64,000 nucleotides of DNA, from positions 1-64,000 of the forward strand of contig NZ_CP118168.1 in the NCBI RefSeq assembly GCF_028748105.1, in the 5' to 3' direction. The position numbers and the translations under genes were made by a program. The stretch's first letter is position 1, and the number at the start of each line of letters is the position of its first letter. Shown here in pieces: positions 8,226 through 16,653 of the stretch. The DNA is from Entomospira nematocerorum. Lineage in GTDB: Bacteria; Spirochaetota; Spirochaetia; WRBN01. The notes below the pieces were generated by a model. The model searched no databases and was not told where the DNA came from. It saw nothing but the letters and a program-made list of their open reading frames with translations.

Positions 8226-9286
8226 TGTTTTTCCAAGTTCTCCAACTCATTTAGAAAAAAAAGTTCGGCGGCTTGAGCATCTCCCTCAAAAATTCTTTGA
8301 TGCTTACGGTATACAAATACTTTCTTACCAGCACCCGTAATTGCTAAATCGGCCGCACTTGCCTCACCAGGTCCATTAACCACACAGCCCATTACTGCAA
8401 CACTAAAATCTCCTTGCATACTATACAGTCTTTGTTCAATTTTCTGAGCAAAGCTATGTGTATCAAATGTATTTCGAGCACACAATGGGCAGGATATCAA
8501 TTTTGGCATACGCCGTTCATCAATTTTCAGCAAAGAAAGCAATTGCCTTGCTGCCATCACCTCATATTCAATCCGGTCACTGATACTAATACGAATTGTA
8601 TCTCCCAAGCCATCCCGTAAAAGTCCTCCCAGAAAAAATGCACTCTGCGTAATCGCAGGAATCAGCGTTCCAGCTTCGGTGATGCCAAGATGAATGGGAT
8701 AGTCACACTGATCTGCTAACAAGCGAACTGCCTCATCCACATGTTCTGGGTTACTATCTTTGACAGAGATCACAATATTCTCAAATCCTACTTTTTCTAA
8801 TAGCTCTACTTCATCTAAAGCACTCTTCACTAACGCATGTGCTCGATCTTTCTCCTCTTTAAGGCTTGCAAGCAGCGAACCACCATTGACACCAATTCGA
8901 ATTGGAATGCCCTTATCTTTTGCTTTCTTTGCAACCTCAGAGACCTTCCACTCCATGCCAATATTACCAGGGTTGATACGCAATTTTGCGATTGGGTAAT
9001 CAAGTGCACGTAATGCAATTTTATAATCAAAATGAATATCAACTATCAAAGGAAGATCTAACTTAGGAGCTAACTCTCCCAATAATTCTACGTCACTGAT
9101 GCGTGGCGATCCAAACCGGATGGCATCACACCCAATTGTTTTTAAATTATTAATCCTACTTACCAGCTGCTCATCAATGGTATTAATAGGTCTATCCCAC
9201 ATTGTTTGAATAGCAATCGGATTATCACCACCAATTGCTATATTTCCTATATGTACAGTTCTAGCCGCTCTTCGTGCTTGCAACAT
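8222..9286 (-). CDS. ispG: 4-hydroxy-3-methylbut-2-en-1-yl diphosphate synthase
   Basis: IspG is the 4Fe-4S enzyme making HMBPP in the non-mevalonate isoprenoid pathway. The three cluster cysteines are present, Cys266 and Cys269 in CPLC and Cys301 in MGCVVNGPGEA, together with the conserved Glu308. The 354 residues fit the compact bacterial form. The pathway is also represented here by dxr (18226-19359). It overlaps the mtnN end by 26 nt. Confidence 0.95.
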   Translation of the reverse strand: MLQARRAARTVHIGNIAIGGDNPIAIQTMWDRPINTIDEQLVSRINNLKTIGCDAIRFGSPRISDVELLGELAPKLDLPLIVDIHFDYKIALRALDYPIAKLRINPGNIGMEWKVSEVAKKAKDKGIPIRIGVNGGSLLASLKEEKDRAHALVKSALDEVELLEKVGFENIVISVKDSNPEHVDEAVRLLADQCDYPIHLGITEAGTLIPAITQSAFFLGGLLRDGLGDTIRISISDRIEYEVMAARQLLSLLKIDERRMPKLISCPLCARNTFDTHSFAQKIEQRLYSMQGDFSVAVMGCVVNGPGEASAADLAITGAGKKVFVYRKHQRIFEGDAQAAELFFLNELENLEKQ

Positions 9287-9977
9287 AGAGTAACTCCCTT
9301 ACTATCTGTGATGATCGACGAGAAGCTAACTCTAGAAACTCTTCATATGTCATAGGAGCTTTTCCATCTGCCTTATCGCTGATAGCCCGTATGACAATAA
9401 ATGGAACTTTGAACAGGGTAGCTACATGTGCAACCGCTGCTCCCTCCATTTCTACTGCTAACGCAGAGGGAAAATGTTTATGAATTTGATGCAAATGGTC
9501 TTCACTACCAATAAATTGATCACCTGTGACAATCAATCCAGAGCGAACAATATAGTCATGATTATGAGCTACTCCATTTATATAACTAGATACAAAAGAG
9601 CTATCTTGAGAGTCAAAAATTGGCTCTAATCCTGGTACTTGTCCCAGCATATAGCCAAAAGCCCTTACATCAACATCATGATATGCAACCATATCACTAA
9701 CAACAACATCTCCGACCTGCAAACTTTCATGAAGTCCACCGGCGACACCAGTATTGATGACTAAGTCATATGTATGTCGTTGTAGAGCTAATCCTGTAAC
9801 TACTCCTGCATTAACCTTCGCTATACCCATCTTAATAATGGTTACAAAGAGACCTGAGAGATATCCATCATACCCTGTAATCCAAGGAGTAATTTTGTGC
9901 TCTGTAACGTCCTCCAGCGACTCATAGAGAAATTGATACTCTATATCCATAGCCGCCAATATAAGAACTCGCATCAT
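9261..9977 (-). CDS. mtnN: 5'-methylthioadenosine/S-adenosylhomocysteine nucleosidase
   Basis: The enzyme cleaves adenine from MTA and SAH, recycling by-products of SAM metabolism. The 238-residue length fits. Catalytic acid Glu13 (AAMDIEYQ), the VEMEGAA ribose-binding motif at 175-181 and Asp201 in AISDKAD are present. Two adjacent ATG codons (9977, 9974) could start it. The first overlaps the stop of the upstream TrpR-like gene as TAATG. Confidence 0.93.
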   Translation of the reverse strand: MMRVLILAAMDIEYQFLYESLEDVTEHKITPWITGYDGYLSGLFVTIIKMGIAKVNAGVVTGLALQRHTYDLVINTGVAGGLHESLQVGDVVVSDMVAYHDVDVRAFGYMLGQVPGLEPIFDSQDSSFVSSYINGVAHNHDYIVRSGLIVTGDQFIGSEDHLHQIHKHFPSALAVEMEGAAVAHVATLFKVPFIVIRAISDKADGKAPMTYEEFLELASRRSSQIVRELLYVASTKSG

Positions 9978-10306
9978 TATTGTATACGCTCCTGCCCTTT
10001 CTGTAACTCAAAATGCATAGTTACAGCCTTTTTAATAACACTATTAGGGCGCTTTAACTCACGACTACCACGTGTAATTTTACATAAACTCACATGTAAA
10101 TCGGATGCAACTTGTCTCTGTGTCACTCCTGAGTGTAGCATTTTGGCTATATCCCAGCGTTTTGATATATCACTAAATTCTTTTTCTGTCAAGATTTGTC
10201 TAATCAATGTATATACCTCAATAGGAGGTAATTTTTGCATAATATGCACAAATTCTCTAAAATTATCTTCTATGTGCTTCTCGTCCATGATATTAGGATG
10301 ATACAC
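9977..10306 (-). CDS. TrpR/YerC-family DNA-binding regulator
   Basis: This 109-residue protein aligns by eye with the Trp repressor: an N-terminal helical dimerisation part (FREFVHIM...LTEKEFSDISKRWDI) and a helix-turn-helix TQRQVASDLHVSLCKITRGSRELK, close to the [24 protein letters not shown] region of E. coli TrpR. No tryptophan genes are nearby, so the ligand and target are open. It could instead belong to the related YerC/YecD group. It heads the minus-strand operon with mtnN, ispG and acpS. The start is GTG at 10306, or ATG at 10288; neither has a good ribosome binding site. Confidence 0.75.
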   Translation of the reverse strand: MYHPNIMDEKHIEDNFREFVHIMQKLPPIEVYTLIRQILTEKEFSDISKRWDIAKMLHSGVTQRQVASDLHVSLCKITRGSRELKRPNSVIKKAVTMHFELQKGQERIQ

Positions 10307-10319
10307 AAAAAAAGATTTT

Positions 10320-10338
10320 AAGTCAATTACGATGACTT
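10320..10338. promoter_or_regulatory. Candidate operator: inverted repeat between divergent genes
   Basis: AAGTCA (10320-10325) and TGACTT (10333-10338) form a 6-bp inverted repeat with a 7-bp spacer. It lies in the 74-bp region between the TrpR-like gene and the divergent membrane-protein gene and touches the -35 of the plus-strand promoter. Autoregulation by the TrpR-like protein is a natural guess (inference). Confidence 0.4.
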
Positions 10339-10365
10339 GTAGTTTATACTAAAAACCTATATATT
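10337..10365 (+). promoter_or_regulatory. Promoter of the membrane-protein gene at 10381
   Basis: TTGTAG (10337-10342), a 17-nt spacer and TATATT (10360-10365). The predicted start near 10372 leaves only about 9 nt before the ATG at 10381, and no ribosome binding site is seen. Confidence 0.45.
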
Positions 10366-10380
10366 AATGATTGAATATCT

Positions 10381-11007
10381 ATGTTTAGAAAAATATGGCG
10401 TAAATTACAAAAGTCTACTCGTGCATACTCAGACAATCTCTTACGTGCAAAAGTAAAAGAAGCATTACTACATGCAAAAATAGCTAGCGTGATGGCTTTG
10501 GATGCAGCTCAACGAGAATCTCGACTTATCATGCTCATAAATGCTCTTCTTCTTGCATTCGCTTTCTACTTTAATGACTATATCCGTATTAGTAGGATTC
10601 TCGCTCTATCTATTTTCATTTTGCTCATCCTCCGACTTATTTATAAAATAACACGTCTATCTATCTGGCTATATAAAACCAGACACACTGGATTTATATA
10701 TTATTGGCACCGTTATTGGATACATGGTGGAATCAGACACCATTCTACCGCATTTAAAGAAGTTTTATACGAAATCTTTACACTAGAATATGCAACCCGT
10801 ATATCTAAGCATGTGAGCTATATCCATGATGGATTAAGTAAGCTACAACTCACACACTCCCAAGAAGAAATTTTTGAATATTTTTATACGGAGTCAGTAT
10901 CGCGTATACGCAAATTCTTTTTCTCTACTATTCTGCTACTTATTGTAGAAGTACTTGCTTATCTTTTACTGACTGTATTCATTCGTAGAACTCTTTTCCG
11001 TCTCTAA
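10381..11007 (+). CDS. Membrane protein of unknown function
   Basis: No family recognised. The 208-residue protein has a basic amphipathic N-terminus, hydrophobic helices at about 48-65, 70-92 and 179-201, and between the second and third a cytoplasmic or periplasmic loop of about 85 residues rich in Tyr, His and aromatic residues. It is divergently transcribed from the TrpR-like operon and shares its control region. It lacks a Shine-Dalgarno sequence. It ends in an inverted repeat shared with topA. Confidence 0.6.
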   Translation: MFRKIWRKLQKSTRAYSDNLLRAKVKEALLHAKIASVMALDAAQRESRLIMLINALLLAFAFYFNDYIRISRILALSIFILLILRLIYKITRLSIWLYKTRHTGFIYYWHRYWIHGGIRHHSTAFKEVLYEIFTLEYATRISKHVSYIHDGLSKLQLTHSQEEIFEYFYTESVSRIRKFFFSTILLLIVEVLAYLLLTVFIRRTLFRL

Positions 11008-11047
11008 TCTAGAAAGCTAATACAAAATCCGATCATCTTTCTAGATT
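11006..11047. terminator. Inverted repeat between convergent genes, probable bidirectional terminator
   Basis: AATCTAGAAAG (11006-11016) is perfectly complementary to CTTTCTAGATT (11037-11047), an 11-bp stem with a 20-nt loop. It lies between the plus-strand stop at 11007 and the topA stop at 11065. There is no long T-run. Confidence 0.5.
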
Positions 11048-11064
11048 TATAATCCATCGCCTAT

Positions 11065-13452
11065 CTATTGAGTATCTCCACTATCCTCCTGTGGCATAGG
11101 CTTGGCACTGCGACACTTAGGATACTTAGAACAAGCTAAAAACCATCCACGTGGTCCTCGTTTTACCATCATCGCCGACCCACATTTCTCACACATAACA
11201 GGCTCCTTGAGTTCAGGTGCAAGTTCGACTGTACCATCTTTGTTAAGAGCCATCGTATTTTGACACTCAGGATATCCAGAGCAAGCTAAGAACATCCCCT
11301 GCCGACTCATCTTGGCAATCATTGGCTTACCGCACTTGTCACAACTCTTATTCACTCTTGGTAAGATAATAGGCTTCCCTTCCTTGTCAACAGATACAGT
11401 GCCCTTACACTCTGGATAGTCGCTACAGGCATAAAAATATTGCCCAAAACGACTCTTCTTCAGCTCCATGACTTTCTGACAAATAGGGCACTCTACATGC
11501 TCTTGGGAAACACCATTTTCATCCTCAACCGCATCACCTTGTTGACCAGGCATAGGTAAGACCCCCTTACAAGTTGGATAATTATGGCATCCCAAGAAAG
11601 CTCCAGATTTACTGTAGCGTACAACCAGATTTTCTCCACAGTTTGGACAGACCTCCTCTCCATGCCAGCTACGCCCTTTAAGAGGTTCCACATCCTTAAT
11701 AGCACTCTCTACCTGCGTAATAAAAGGAAAATAAAATTCTTTCAACAATACTTGCCAATCTTGTTCTCCTTGCTCTACAAGATCTAACTTCTCCTCCATT
11801 GCAGCAGTAAAATGTAGATCAACTATATTACTAAAATTATTCGTCAATAGATCACTCACAGCGACACCTAGTTCCGTTGCATAAAAAGATCGATCTTTTT
11901 GAATAACATAACCACGCTCCAGTATTGTCTGAATAATTGGAGCATAAGTACTAGGTCGTCCAATACCCTCCTTCTCCAGCGATTTGACTAGGCTTGCTTC
12001 ATTAAATCGTGCAGGAGGTTTAGTAAAATGTTGTTGCGGTTGAACTCTATCCATATGAAGATGTTCCTGTACAGAGACATCTGGTAAAATTAATTCTTCT
12101 TCTGGTTGCTTTCCCTCACCTAGTGCCTCATCATCATAACGTTTTTCCTTGGCGATAGCTAGGTATCCATCAAAGAGTAATTGACGACCCTTCGCTTCAA
12201 AAATTGCATCATGCACATGAATTTTAAATGAGGTGTTAGCATAACGAGCAGGACTCATTTGACTTTGCATAAAGCGTAACCAAATCATCTCATAAAGACG
12301 AAATTCATCATTACCCAAATATGATTTTATACGAGATGGTGTTAATGTTACATCCGTAGGGCGAATCGCCTCATGCGCATCTTGTGCATTTTTATTTGCT
12401 GAATTATATTTTGGTGCTTTTTCTGGTAAATAATCAATGCCATACTGTCCTTGGATAAAATCACGTGCCTCTGATACTGCCTGAGGATCAATATTCACCG
12501 AATCAGTTCGCATGTAAGTAATTAGACCCGTAGGACTTCCCTCTATCTCAATACCTTCATATAAGCGTTGTGCAATCCGCATTGTACGCGTAGCACTATA
12601 ACGTAAGTAAATATTTGCTGATTGTTGCAGTGTACTGGTTGTAAACGGAGCACTAGGCTTGCTTTGACTATCTTTTTTCTCAATTCGTTCAACAATACCA
12701 CTATGACCTTCAATACTGTGTACAATTTGATGCACTCCATCCTCACTCTGACCAAGAGGATGATCTATACCAAACTTCTTTGACTGATATTGTACTAACT
12801 GCGCAATAATAGGTACATCTTTTTCTTGCTGAAAGAAGGTGGCCTTCATTGACCAATACTCTTGGGTAACAAATGCCTCAATCTCGCGATCGCGTTCAAC
12901 AATAATCCTTACTGCAGGAGACTGAACACGACCCGCGGATAAATTTCTTGCTACCTTTTGCCACAAAAACGGAGAGAGACTAAACCCCACCAAGCGATCC
13001 AATGCTCGACGTGCCTGTTGTGCGTTAACAAGATCCATATTGATCGCTCGTGCATGATTCATAGCCTCAAGAACGGCTTTTTTAGTTACTGCAGTATAAG
13101 TAATGCGTTTAGCAGTCATAGAGTCTAATCCCAGTGCCTCACTTAAATGCCATGCAATAGCTTCTCCTTCACGATCTGGATCCGGTGCTAAAAATACATC
13201 ACTAGCTTGTGCAACAGCGCTTTTTAATTCCTCAATACGCTTTTCTTTTCCTTTGATAATATCATATTTCATTGCAAAGTTATTTTCTATATCGATTCCT
13301 AGTGCCTTCTTACCCCGACCACCTTTTGGCAGGTCACGAATATGGCCTACACTGGCCATCGCTTTGAATTCTTTCCCCAAAAACTTTTGAATGACTGCTG
13401 CTTTGTGGGGACTCTCCACAATAATCAGCTTCTTAGAACCACTTTTACTCAC
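11065..13452 (-). CDS. topA: DNA topoisomerase I
   Basis: Type IA topoisomerase that relaxes negative supercoils. The Toprim domain at the N-terminus holds DPDREGEA (91-98), and the catalytic Tyr313 is in GLITYMRTDS. The last 190 residues carry four zinc-ribbon modules (CPNC...C..C, CPIC, CDKC, CEKC), each with four cysteines and the F-x-x-C-S-x-Y-P pattern. The 795-residue length fits a topA with an extended zinc tail. The start is GTG at 13452. Confidence 0.96.
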   Translation of the reverse strand: MSKSGSKKLIIVESPHKAAVIQKFLGKEFKAMASVGHIRDLPKGGRGKKALGIDIENNFAMKYDIIKGKEKRIEELKSAVAQASDVFLAPDPDREGEAIAWHLSEALGLDSMTAKRITYTAVTKKAVLEAMNHARAINMDLVNAQQARRALDRLVGFSLSPFLWQKVARNLSAGRVQSPAVRIIVERDREIEAFVTQEYWSMKATFFQQEKDVPIIAQLVQYQSKKFGIDHPLGQSEDGVHQIVHSIEGHSGIVERIEKKDSQSKPSAPFTTSTLQQSANIYLRYSATRTMRIAQRLYEGIEIEGSPTGLITYMRTDSVNIDPQAVSEARDFIQGQYGIDYLPEKAPKYNSANKNAQDAHEAIRPTDVTLTPSRIKSYLGNDEFRLYEMIWLRFMQSQMSPARYANTSFKIHVHDAIFEAKGRQLLFDGYLAIAKEKRYDDEALGEGKQPEEELILPDVSVQEHLHMDRVQPQQHFTKPPARFNEASLVKSLEKEGIGRPSTYAPIIQTILERGYVIQKDRSFYATELGVAVSDLLTNNFSNIVDLHFTAAMEEKLDLVEQGEQDWQVLLKEFYFPFITQVESAIKDVEPLKGRSWHGEEVCPNCGENLVVRYSKSGAFLGCHNYPTCKGVLPMPGQQGDAVEDENGVSQEHVECPICQKVMELKKSRFGQYFYACSDYPECKGTVSVDKEGKPIILPRVNKSCDKCGKPMIAKMSRQGMFLACSGYPECQNTMALNKDGTVELAPELKEPVMCEKCGSAMMVKRGPRGWFLACSKYPKCRSAKPMPQEDSGDTQ

Positions 13453-13680
13453 GTTTTGCTCTCTGCCTTTTATTTTACTTATTATTTAGCTTAAACTATA
13501 TGAAATTGTGTTACGATACACATTATCTGATATATCTGCATCTAAACATAGACGACTCCTATGTATTTGTCAATAACGTAGATTTCTATTGAATGGAAAG
13601 GATCTCTCACCTCTCATACTTTTCTAACTATAAGCAGTATTTCCTTTGTTTGTCAATGCAAAAAAAAAGATTTCATCCTA
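13453..13680. other. Spacer between topA and tRNA-Gly
   Basis: No gene is visible in this AT-rich stretch. It should hold the topA promoter on the minus strand, but I could not identify one with good boxes. Confidence 0.4.
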
Positions 13681-13709
13681 TTGACATTTTTTTTTATATT
13701 TGATAGACT
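13681..13709 (+). promoter_or_regulatory. Promoter of tRNA-Gly
   Basis: TTGACA (13681-13686), a 17-nt T-rich spacer and TAGACT (13704-13709). The predicted start near 13717 gives a leader of about 34 nt to the tRNA. Confidence 0.75.
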
Positions 13710-13750
13710 ACGTATCGTAAGTTAAGTAAGTGTTTGCTTAAATGTAACTA

Positions 13751-13821
13751 GCGTCTGTCGTATAATGGTAATACCTCAGTCTTCCAAACTGATGCCAGGG
13801 GTTCGATTCCCCTCAGACGCT
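13751..13821 (+). tRNA. tRNA-Gly, anticodon TCC
   Basis: The acceptor arms GCGTCTG/CAGACGC, D arm GTAT/ATAC, anticodon stem TCAGT/ACTGA with loop CTTCCAA (anticodon TCC at 13783-13785) and T arm AGGGG/CCCCT with TTCGATT all pair. Discriminator T. CCA is not encoded. Confidence 0.97.
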
Positions 13822-13831
13822 CTTTTTTAAT

Positions 13832-13858
13832 AACCCATCTTATATAGATGGGTTTAAA
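13832..13858 (+). terminator. Terminator of tRNA-Gly
   Basis: AACCCATCT (13832-13840), loop TATAT, AGATGGGTT (13846-13854), a perfect 9-bp stem just downstream of the tRNA. Confidence 0.65.
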
Positions 13859-13881
13859 TATAATCTAACCCCATGTTATAT

Positions 13882-13921
13882 AAAACGGGAGCAACATCAT
13901 AAATAATGTTGCTCCCGTTTT
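13882..13921 (-). terminator. Terminator of the NADH oxidase gene
   Basis: AAAACGGGAGCAACAT (13882-13897) and its exact complement (13906-13921) form a 16-bp stem with an 8-nt loop, 14 nt after the nox stop. The arm ends in T's on the minus strand, and the same hairpin can also work on the plus strand. Confidence 0.8.
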
Positions 13922-13934
13922 ATGAAGCATCTTT

Positions 13935-15269
13935 TTACTTAGCAGAAATAGCTGCCATTGTAATATAATTATATGGCTGATTAAAATGTGGAAGAAAAAA
14001 GATATCTACCAGCTTTAAATGATCAATAGTCACTTTTTGCTCAATAGCTAACGAGAACATATGGATTCCCATAGAAATATCCTCATAGGATGCCATTTGT
14101 GCTCCTAAAATGCGCCGGGTCTCTCCATCATACACTATACGAATCTTGACCGAATGATTTTCCTTCATAAATGCAGGACGCTGTAAATCTTCAAATTCTG
14201 TCACCATTGCCTTAAATCCTGCCTCAGTAGCAGCACGCAACGTAAGTCCTGTGGAGACCATGTTATATCCAAAAATACTAATCCCATTAGATCCTTGTAC
14301 ACCATTAGACTCAATCACTGTTCCAGCAATATTATGCGCCGCTACAATACCACTACGAACCGCATTGGTTGCAAGTGCAATGTAAGCTGTATCTTGTAAG
14401 GCATTAGAAAAGACGGTAGCACAATCACCAATGGCATAGACATCAGAATCACTGGTTTGTTGATGCCGATCAACCAAATAAGCAGCACTTTTTCCAAAGG
14501 TCTTCAAATGATCACGACCTAAAGATGTATTTGGTACAAAGCCTATAGCAAGAACAACCATATCAACTGAATATGTACCTTTATCGGTAGTAATTCCCGT
14601 AACCTTTGTTTCGCCGTCAATTGAAAGTACAGATTCTCCTAAATGTAATTCTACTCCATTTTTTTGTAGATTATCGTCCATGTCCTTCGTAAGTTCTGGA
14701 TCATAATAACCACAAAGAGATGTATCACGAACATCAAATAAGTAAGCTTTTTTACCACGACGATGCATGGCTTCTGCGATCTCTACACCAATGTAGCCGG
14801 CACCAACAACTGCCACACTCTTAATGGTTGGATCTTCCATTCGGGCATTTGCCGCAACTGCATCCTGAAAAAGCTTAACAGATTGTACATTTTCAAGATT
14901 AACTCCATCAATTTTCGGTTGAATTGGTAGAGAACCCGTAGCTAAGACGAGTTTATCATATGACTCAGTTACTTCTGATCCATCTTTCTTTTTAGCTGTA
15001 ACCTTCTTCTCTTTAAAATCAATATGGGTAACTTCTGTCTCAATATGAACTGTTGCATTTTTCGCTTCAAATACATCCTTGGATGCATAGAACAATCCAT
15101 CAGGACTCTCAATTTGTCGTCCGATCCATAGTGCTGTACCACAGCCCAAATAACTAATGTTATTATTACGATCAAAAATAACTAACTCATGTTCAGGATA
15201 GTTATCCAATAATGTATTCGCACATGCTGTTCCCGCATGATTGACGCCGACCAGTACGATTTTACTCAC
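13935..15269 (-). CDS. nox: NADH oxidase (FAD-dependent, probably water-forming)
   Basis: A flavoprotein of the Nox/CoA-disulfide reductase family that oxidises NADH with oxygen, disposing of oxygen and regenerating NAD+. From the GTG at 15269 the protein is 444 residues, the family's usual size. His11 and the redox Cys43 in SYLGCGTALW are in place, followed by the NADH-binding motif VVGAGYIGVEIAEA. The start is fixed by GGAGGG upstream and by a promoter at 15324-15352 that excludes the longer upstream frame. A CoA-disulfide reductase role cannot be fully excluded. Confidence 0.88.
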   Translation of the reverse strand: MSKIVLVGVNHAGTACANTLLDNYPEHELVIFDRNNNISYLGCGTALWIGRQIESPDGLFYASKDVFEAKNATVHIETEVTHIDFKEKKVTAKKKDGSEVTESYDKLVLATGSLPIQPKIDGVNLENVQSVKLFQDAVAANARMEDPTIKSVAVVGAGYIGVEIAEAMHRRGKKAYLFDVRDTSLCGYYDPELTKDMDDNLQKNGVELHLGESVLSIDGETKVTGITTDKGTYSVDMVVLAIGFVPNTSLGRDHLKTFGKSAAYLVDRHQQTSDSDVYAIGDCATVFSNALQDTAYIALATNAVRSGIVAAHNIAGTVIESNGVQGSNGISIFGYNMVSTGLTLRAATEAGFKAMVTEFEDLQRPAFMKENHSVKIRIVYDGETRRILGAQMASYEDISMGIHMFSLAIEQKVTIDHLKLVDIFFLPHFNQPYNYITMAAISAK

Positions 15270-15323
15270 AATCAACCCTCCAAGCTTATAAAAAATACAA
15301 AAGCACCCAATTAGGTACATTTT

Positions 15324-15352
15324 ATTATACAGGAAAGGATAATCTTTTTCAA
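15324..15352 (-). promoter_or_regulatory. Promoter of nox
   Basis: On the minus strand TTGAAA (15352-15347), a 17-nt spacer and the perfect TATAAT (15329-15324). The start near 15317 gives a 5' UTR of about 48 nt. Confidence 0.8.
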
Positions 15353-15410
15353 GTTTATCAAAATAAAATTCTACTCTTTGTAGTATCACAGTTGATAGAT
15401 AACCTCAATG

Positions 15411-15439
15411 TTAATATTCATTTATCATATGTATACAAT
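15411..15439 (+). promoter_or_regulatory. Possible promoter of the broken gene at 15449
   Basis: TTAATA (15411-15416), a 17-nt spacer and TACAAT (15434-15439). The start near 15446 would leave about 3 nt before the ATG at 15449. Confidence 0.35.
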
Positions 15440-15448
15440 ATATTTGAT

Positions 15449-15825
15449 ATGAAAAAACCTATATCTAGGGAATTTTTCTTATTACAAGCTCGAAAACGTC
15501 TCTTATGGGCTAAAATCCATCTATTCATTGTCATTTTATTCTGATTTTAACACCATTTCTAGTCACATTTTATTTGCTTTGGCTTCATTTAATAACCAGC
15601 CCAATAAGATTGATTCTATTTATCTACACAACATTTATTTATGCTACTCCTCTTCTCCCTGGGATTATTGCAATCATAGCATATGCCTTCCATCACTCCT
15701 CCCTCAGAAAACACAATATCCATAAGCTGCATCATAAGCATTTGAATTTTATGAATAAATTCGCTATAGCCTTAGTTGTCTATTTTTTGTTAAAACTAAG
15801 CATGATAACACATATGAATGTATAG
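15449..15825 (+). pseudogene. Small membrane-protein gene interrupted by a frameshift
   Basis: Starting at the ATG at 15449 the frame encodes 31 residues (MKKPISREFFLLQARKRLLW...) ending in a hydrophobic run IHLFIVILF at a TGA (15542-15544). A second frame overlapping it continues the hydrophobic run (ILILTPFLVTFYLLW) through two further membrane helices and ends at 15825. Joined, they give one protein of about 125 residues, a basic N-terminus followed by membrane helices. The break may be a true inactivating mutation, a sequencing error in a T-rich stretch, or programmed frameshifting. No family recognised. Confidence 0.45.
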
Positions 15826-16012
15826 AAATTTTAAATAAAATCGATAGTTACTTCTCTTAATTTAGTATTTCTTTTCATAATTATGGAACTTCCAATAAGA
15901 CTACTACTCATAAATTACTATTGAAAAGTCAAAATTCTATTAGTTAGTATATGGATCTACGATATTTCCATGATTCTTCTTCGATAAATGAAGTGCTACA
16001 AATGACAAGCCC
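15826..16012. other. Spacer upstream of frr with a possible second promoter
   Basis: No gene visible. TTGAAA (15921-15926), 18 nt and TAGTAT (15945-15950) could be an additional upstream promoter for the frr operon. Confidence 0.3.
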
Positions 16013-16041
16013 TTGCTTTTTTACATAAAATCGGATACATT
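16013..16041 (+). promoter_or_regulatory. Promoter of the frr-uppS-cdsA operon
   Basis: TTGCTT (16013-16018), a 17-nt spacer and TACATT (16036-16041). The start near 16048 gives a 5' UTR of about 56 nt containing the AAGGAG ribosome binding site of frr. Confidence 0.55.
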
Positions 16042-16103
16042 AAAAAAGAAGTTTTCGAGATCATCTCTATGCTTATCATTATAAATCAACAAGGAGTTTA
16101 GTC

Positions 16104-16649
16104 GTGCCTAGTCATATTACAGAAGAAGCTGATAAAAAAATGCAAAAATCCATTGAGAGTCTTATTTCGACTTTTAGTTTAATTCGTAGCGGAAAAGCCT
16201 CAGCATCAATTTTTGATCGTGTAATGGTCGATCTTTATGGTAGTACCACTCCACTTAATCAAGTTGCATCAATCAGTACTCCTGAATCACGACTCATTGT
16301 TATTCAACCATGGGATAAAGCAGCACTAACAGCTATTGAGAAGGCTATCCTTGCAAGTGATCTCTCTCTTAATCCAAATAATGATGGAAAAGTTATTCGC
16401 ATCAACTTACCACCGCTTACAGAAGAACGCCGTAAAGACTTAGTAAAACAAGCAAAAACCGAAGCAGAACATCATCGTGTATCCATCCGAAATGCACGGC
16501 GTGATGCTCTTGAACAGATGAAAAAAGCTGGTTTAAGCGAAGATGATGAGAAAAAAGATAAAGAAGTTATTCAAAAGATGACAGATAGTGCTATCAAAAA
16601 AATTGATGGACTCTTCAGCGAGAAAGAGAAAGAAATTTTGGAGATTTAA
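16104..16649 (+). CDS. frr: Ribosome recycling factor
   Basis: RRF with EF-G splits post-termination ribosomes. At 181 residues it has the usual length. The central conserved region (RVMVDLYGSTTPLNQVASI, then IQPWDK) and the C-terminal helical region (RRDALEQMKKAG, then EDDEKK) are visible. The GTG start at 16104 has AAGGAG 7 nt upstream. The order frr-uppS-cdsA-dxr-rseP is a widespread bacterial cluster. Confidence 0.96.
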   Translation: MPSHITEEADKKMQKSIESLISTFSLIRSGKASASIFDRVMVDLYGSTTPLNQVASISTPESRLIVIQPWDKAALTAIEKAILASDLSLNPNNDGKVIRINLPPLTEERRKDLVKQAKTEAEHHRVSIRNARRDALEQMKKAGLSEDDEKKDKEVIQKMTDSAIKKIDGLFSEKEKEILEI

Positions 16650-16653
16650 AACA

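Noticed and set aside
13832..13921. Two stem-loops after tRNA-Gly as a CRISPR or mobile element end
   Set aside because: They are single intrinsic terminators for the tRNA and nox; no repeat units or spacers.
15270..15389. Longer N-terminus for NADH oxidase
   Set aside because: The frame runs through the -35/-10 promoter boxes; the GTG at 15269 with GGAGGG gives the family's length.
15528..15725. 65-codon frame in the nox-frr spacer
   Set aside because: Translation is low-complexity and overlaps the two frames that form one split membrane protein, which explains the region better.
16588..16653. N-terminal extension of UppS inside frr
   Set aside because: Adds a Lys/Arg-rich tail unlike the family; the TTG at 16654 has GGAG upstream.
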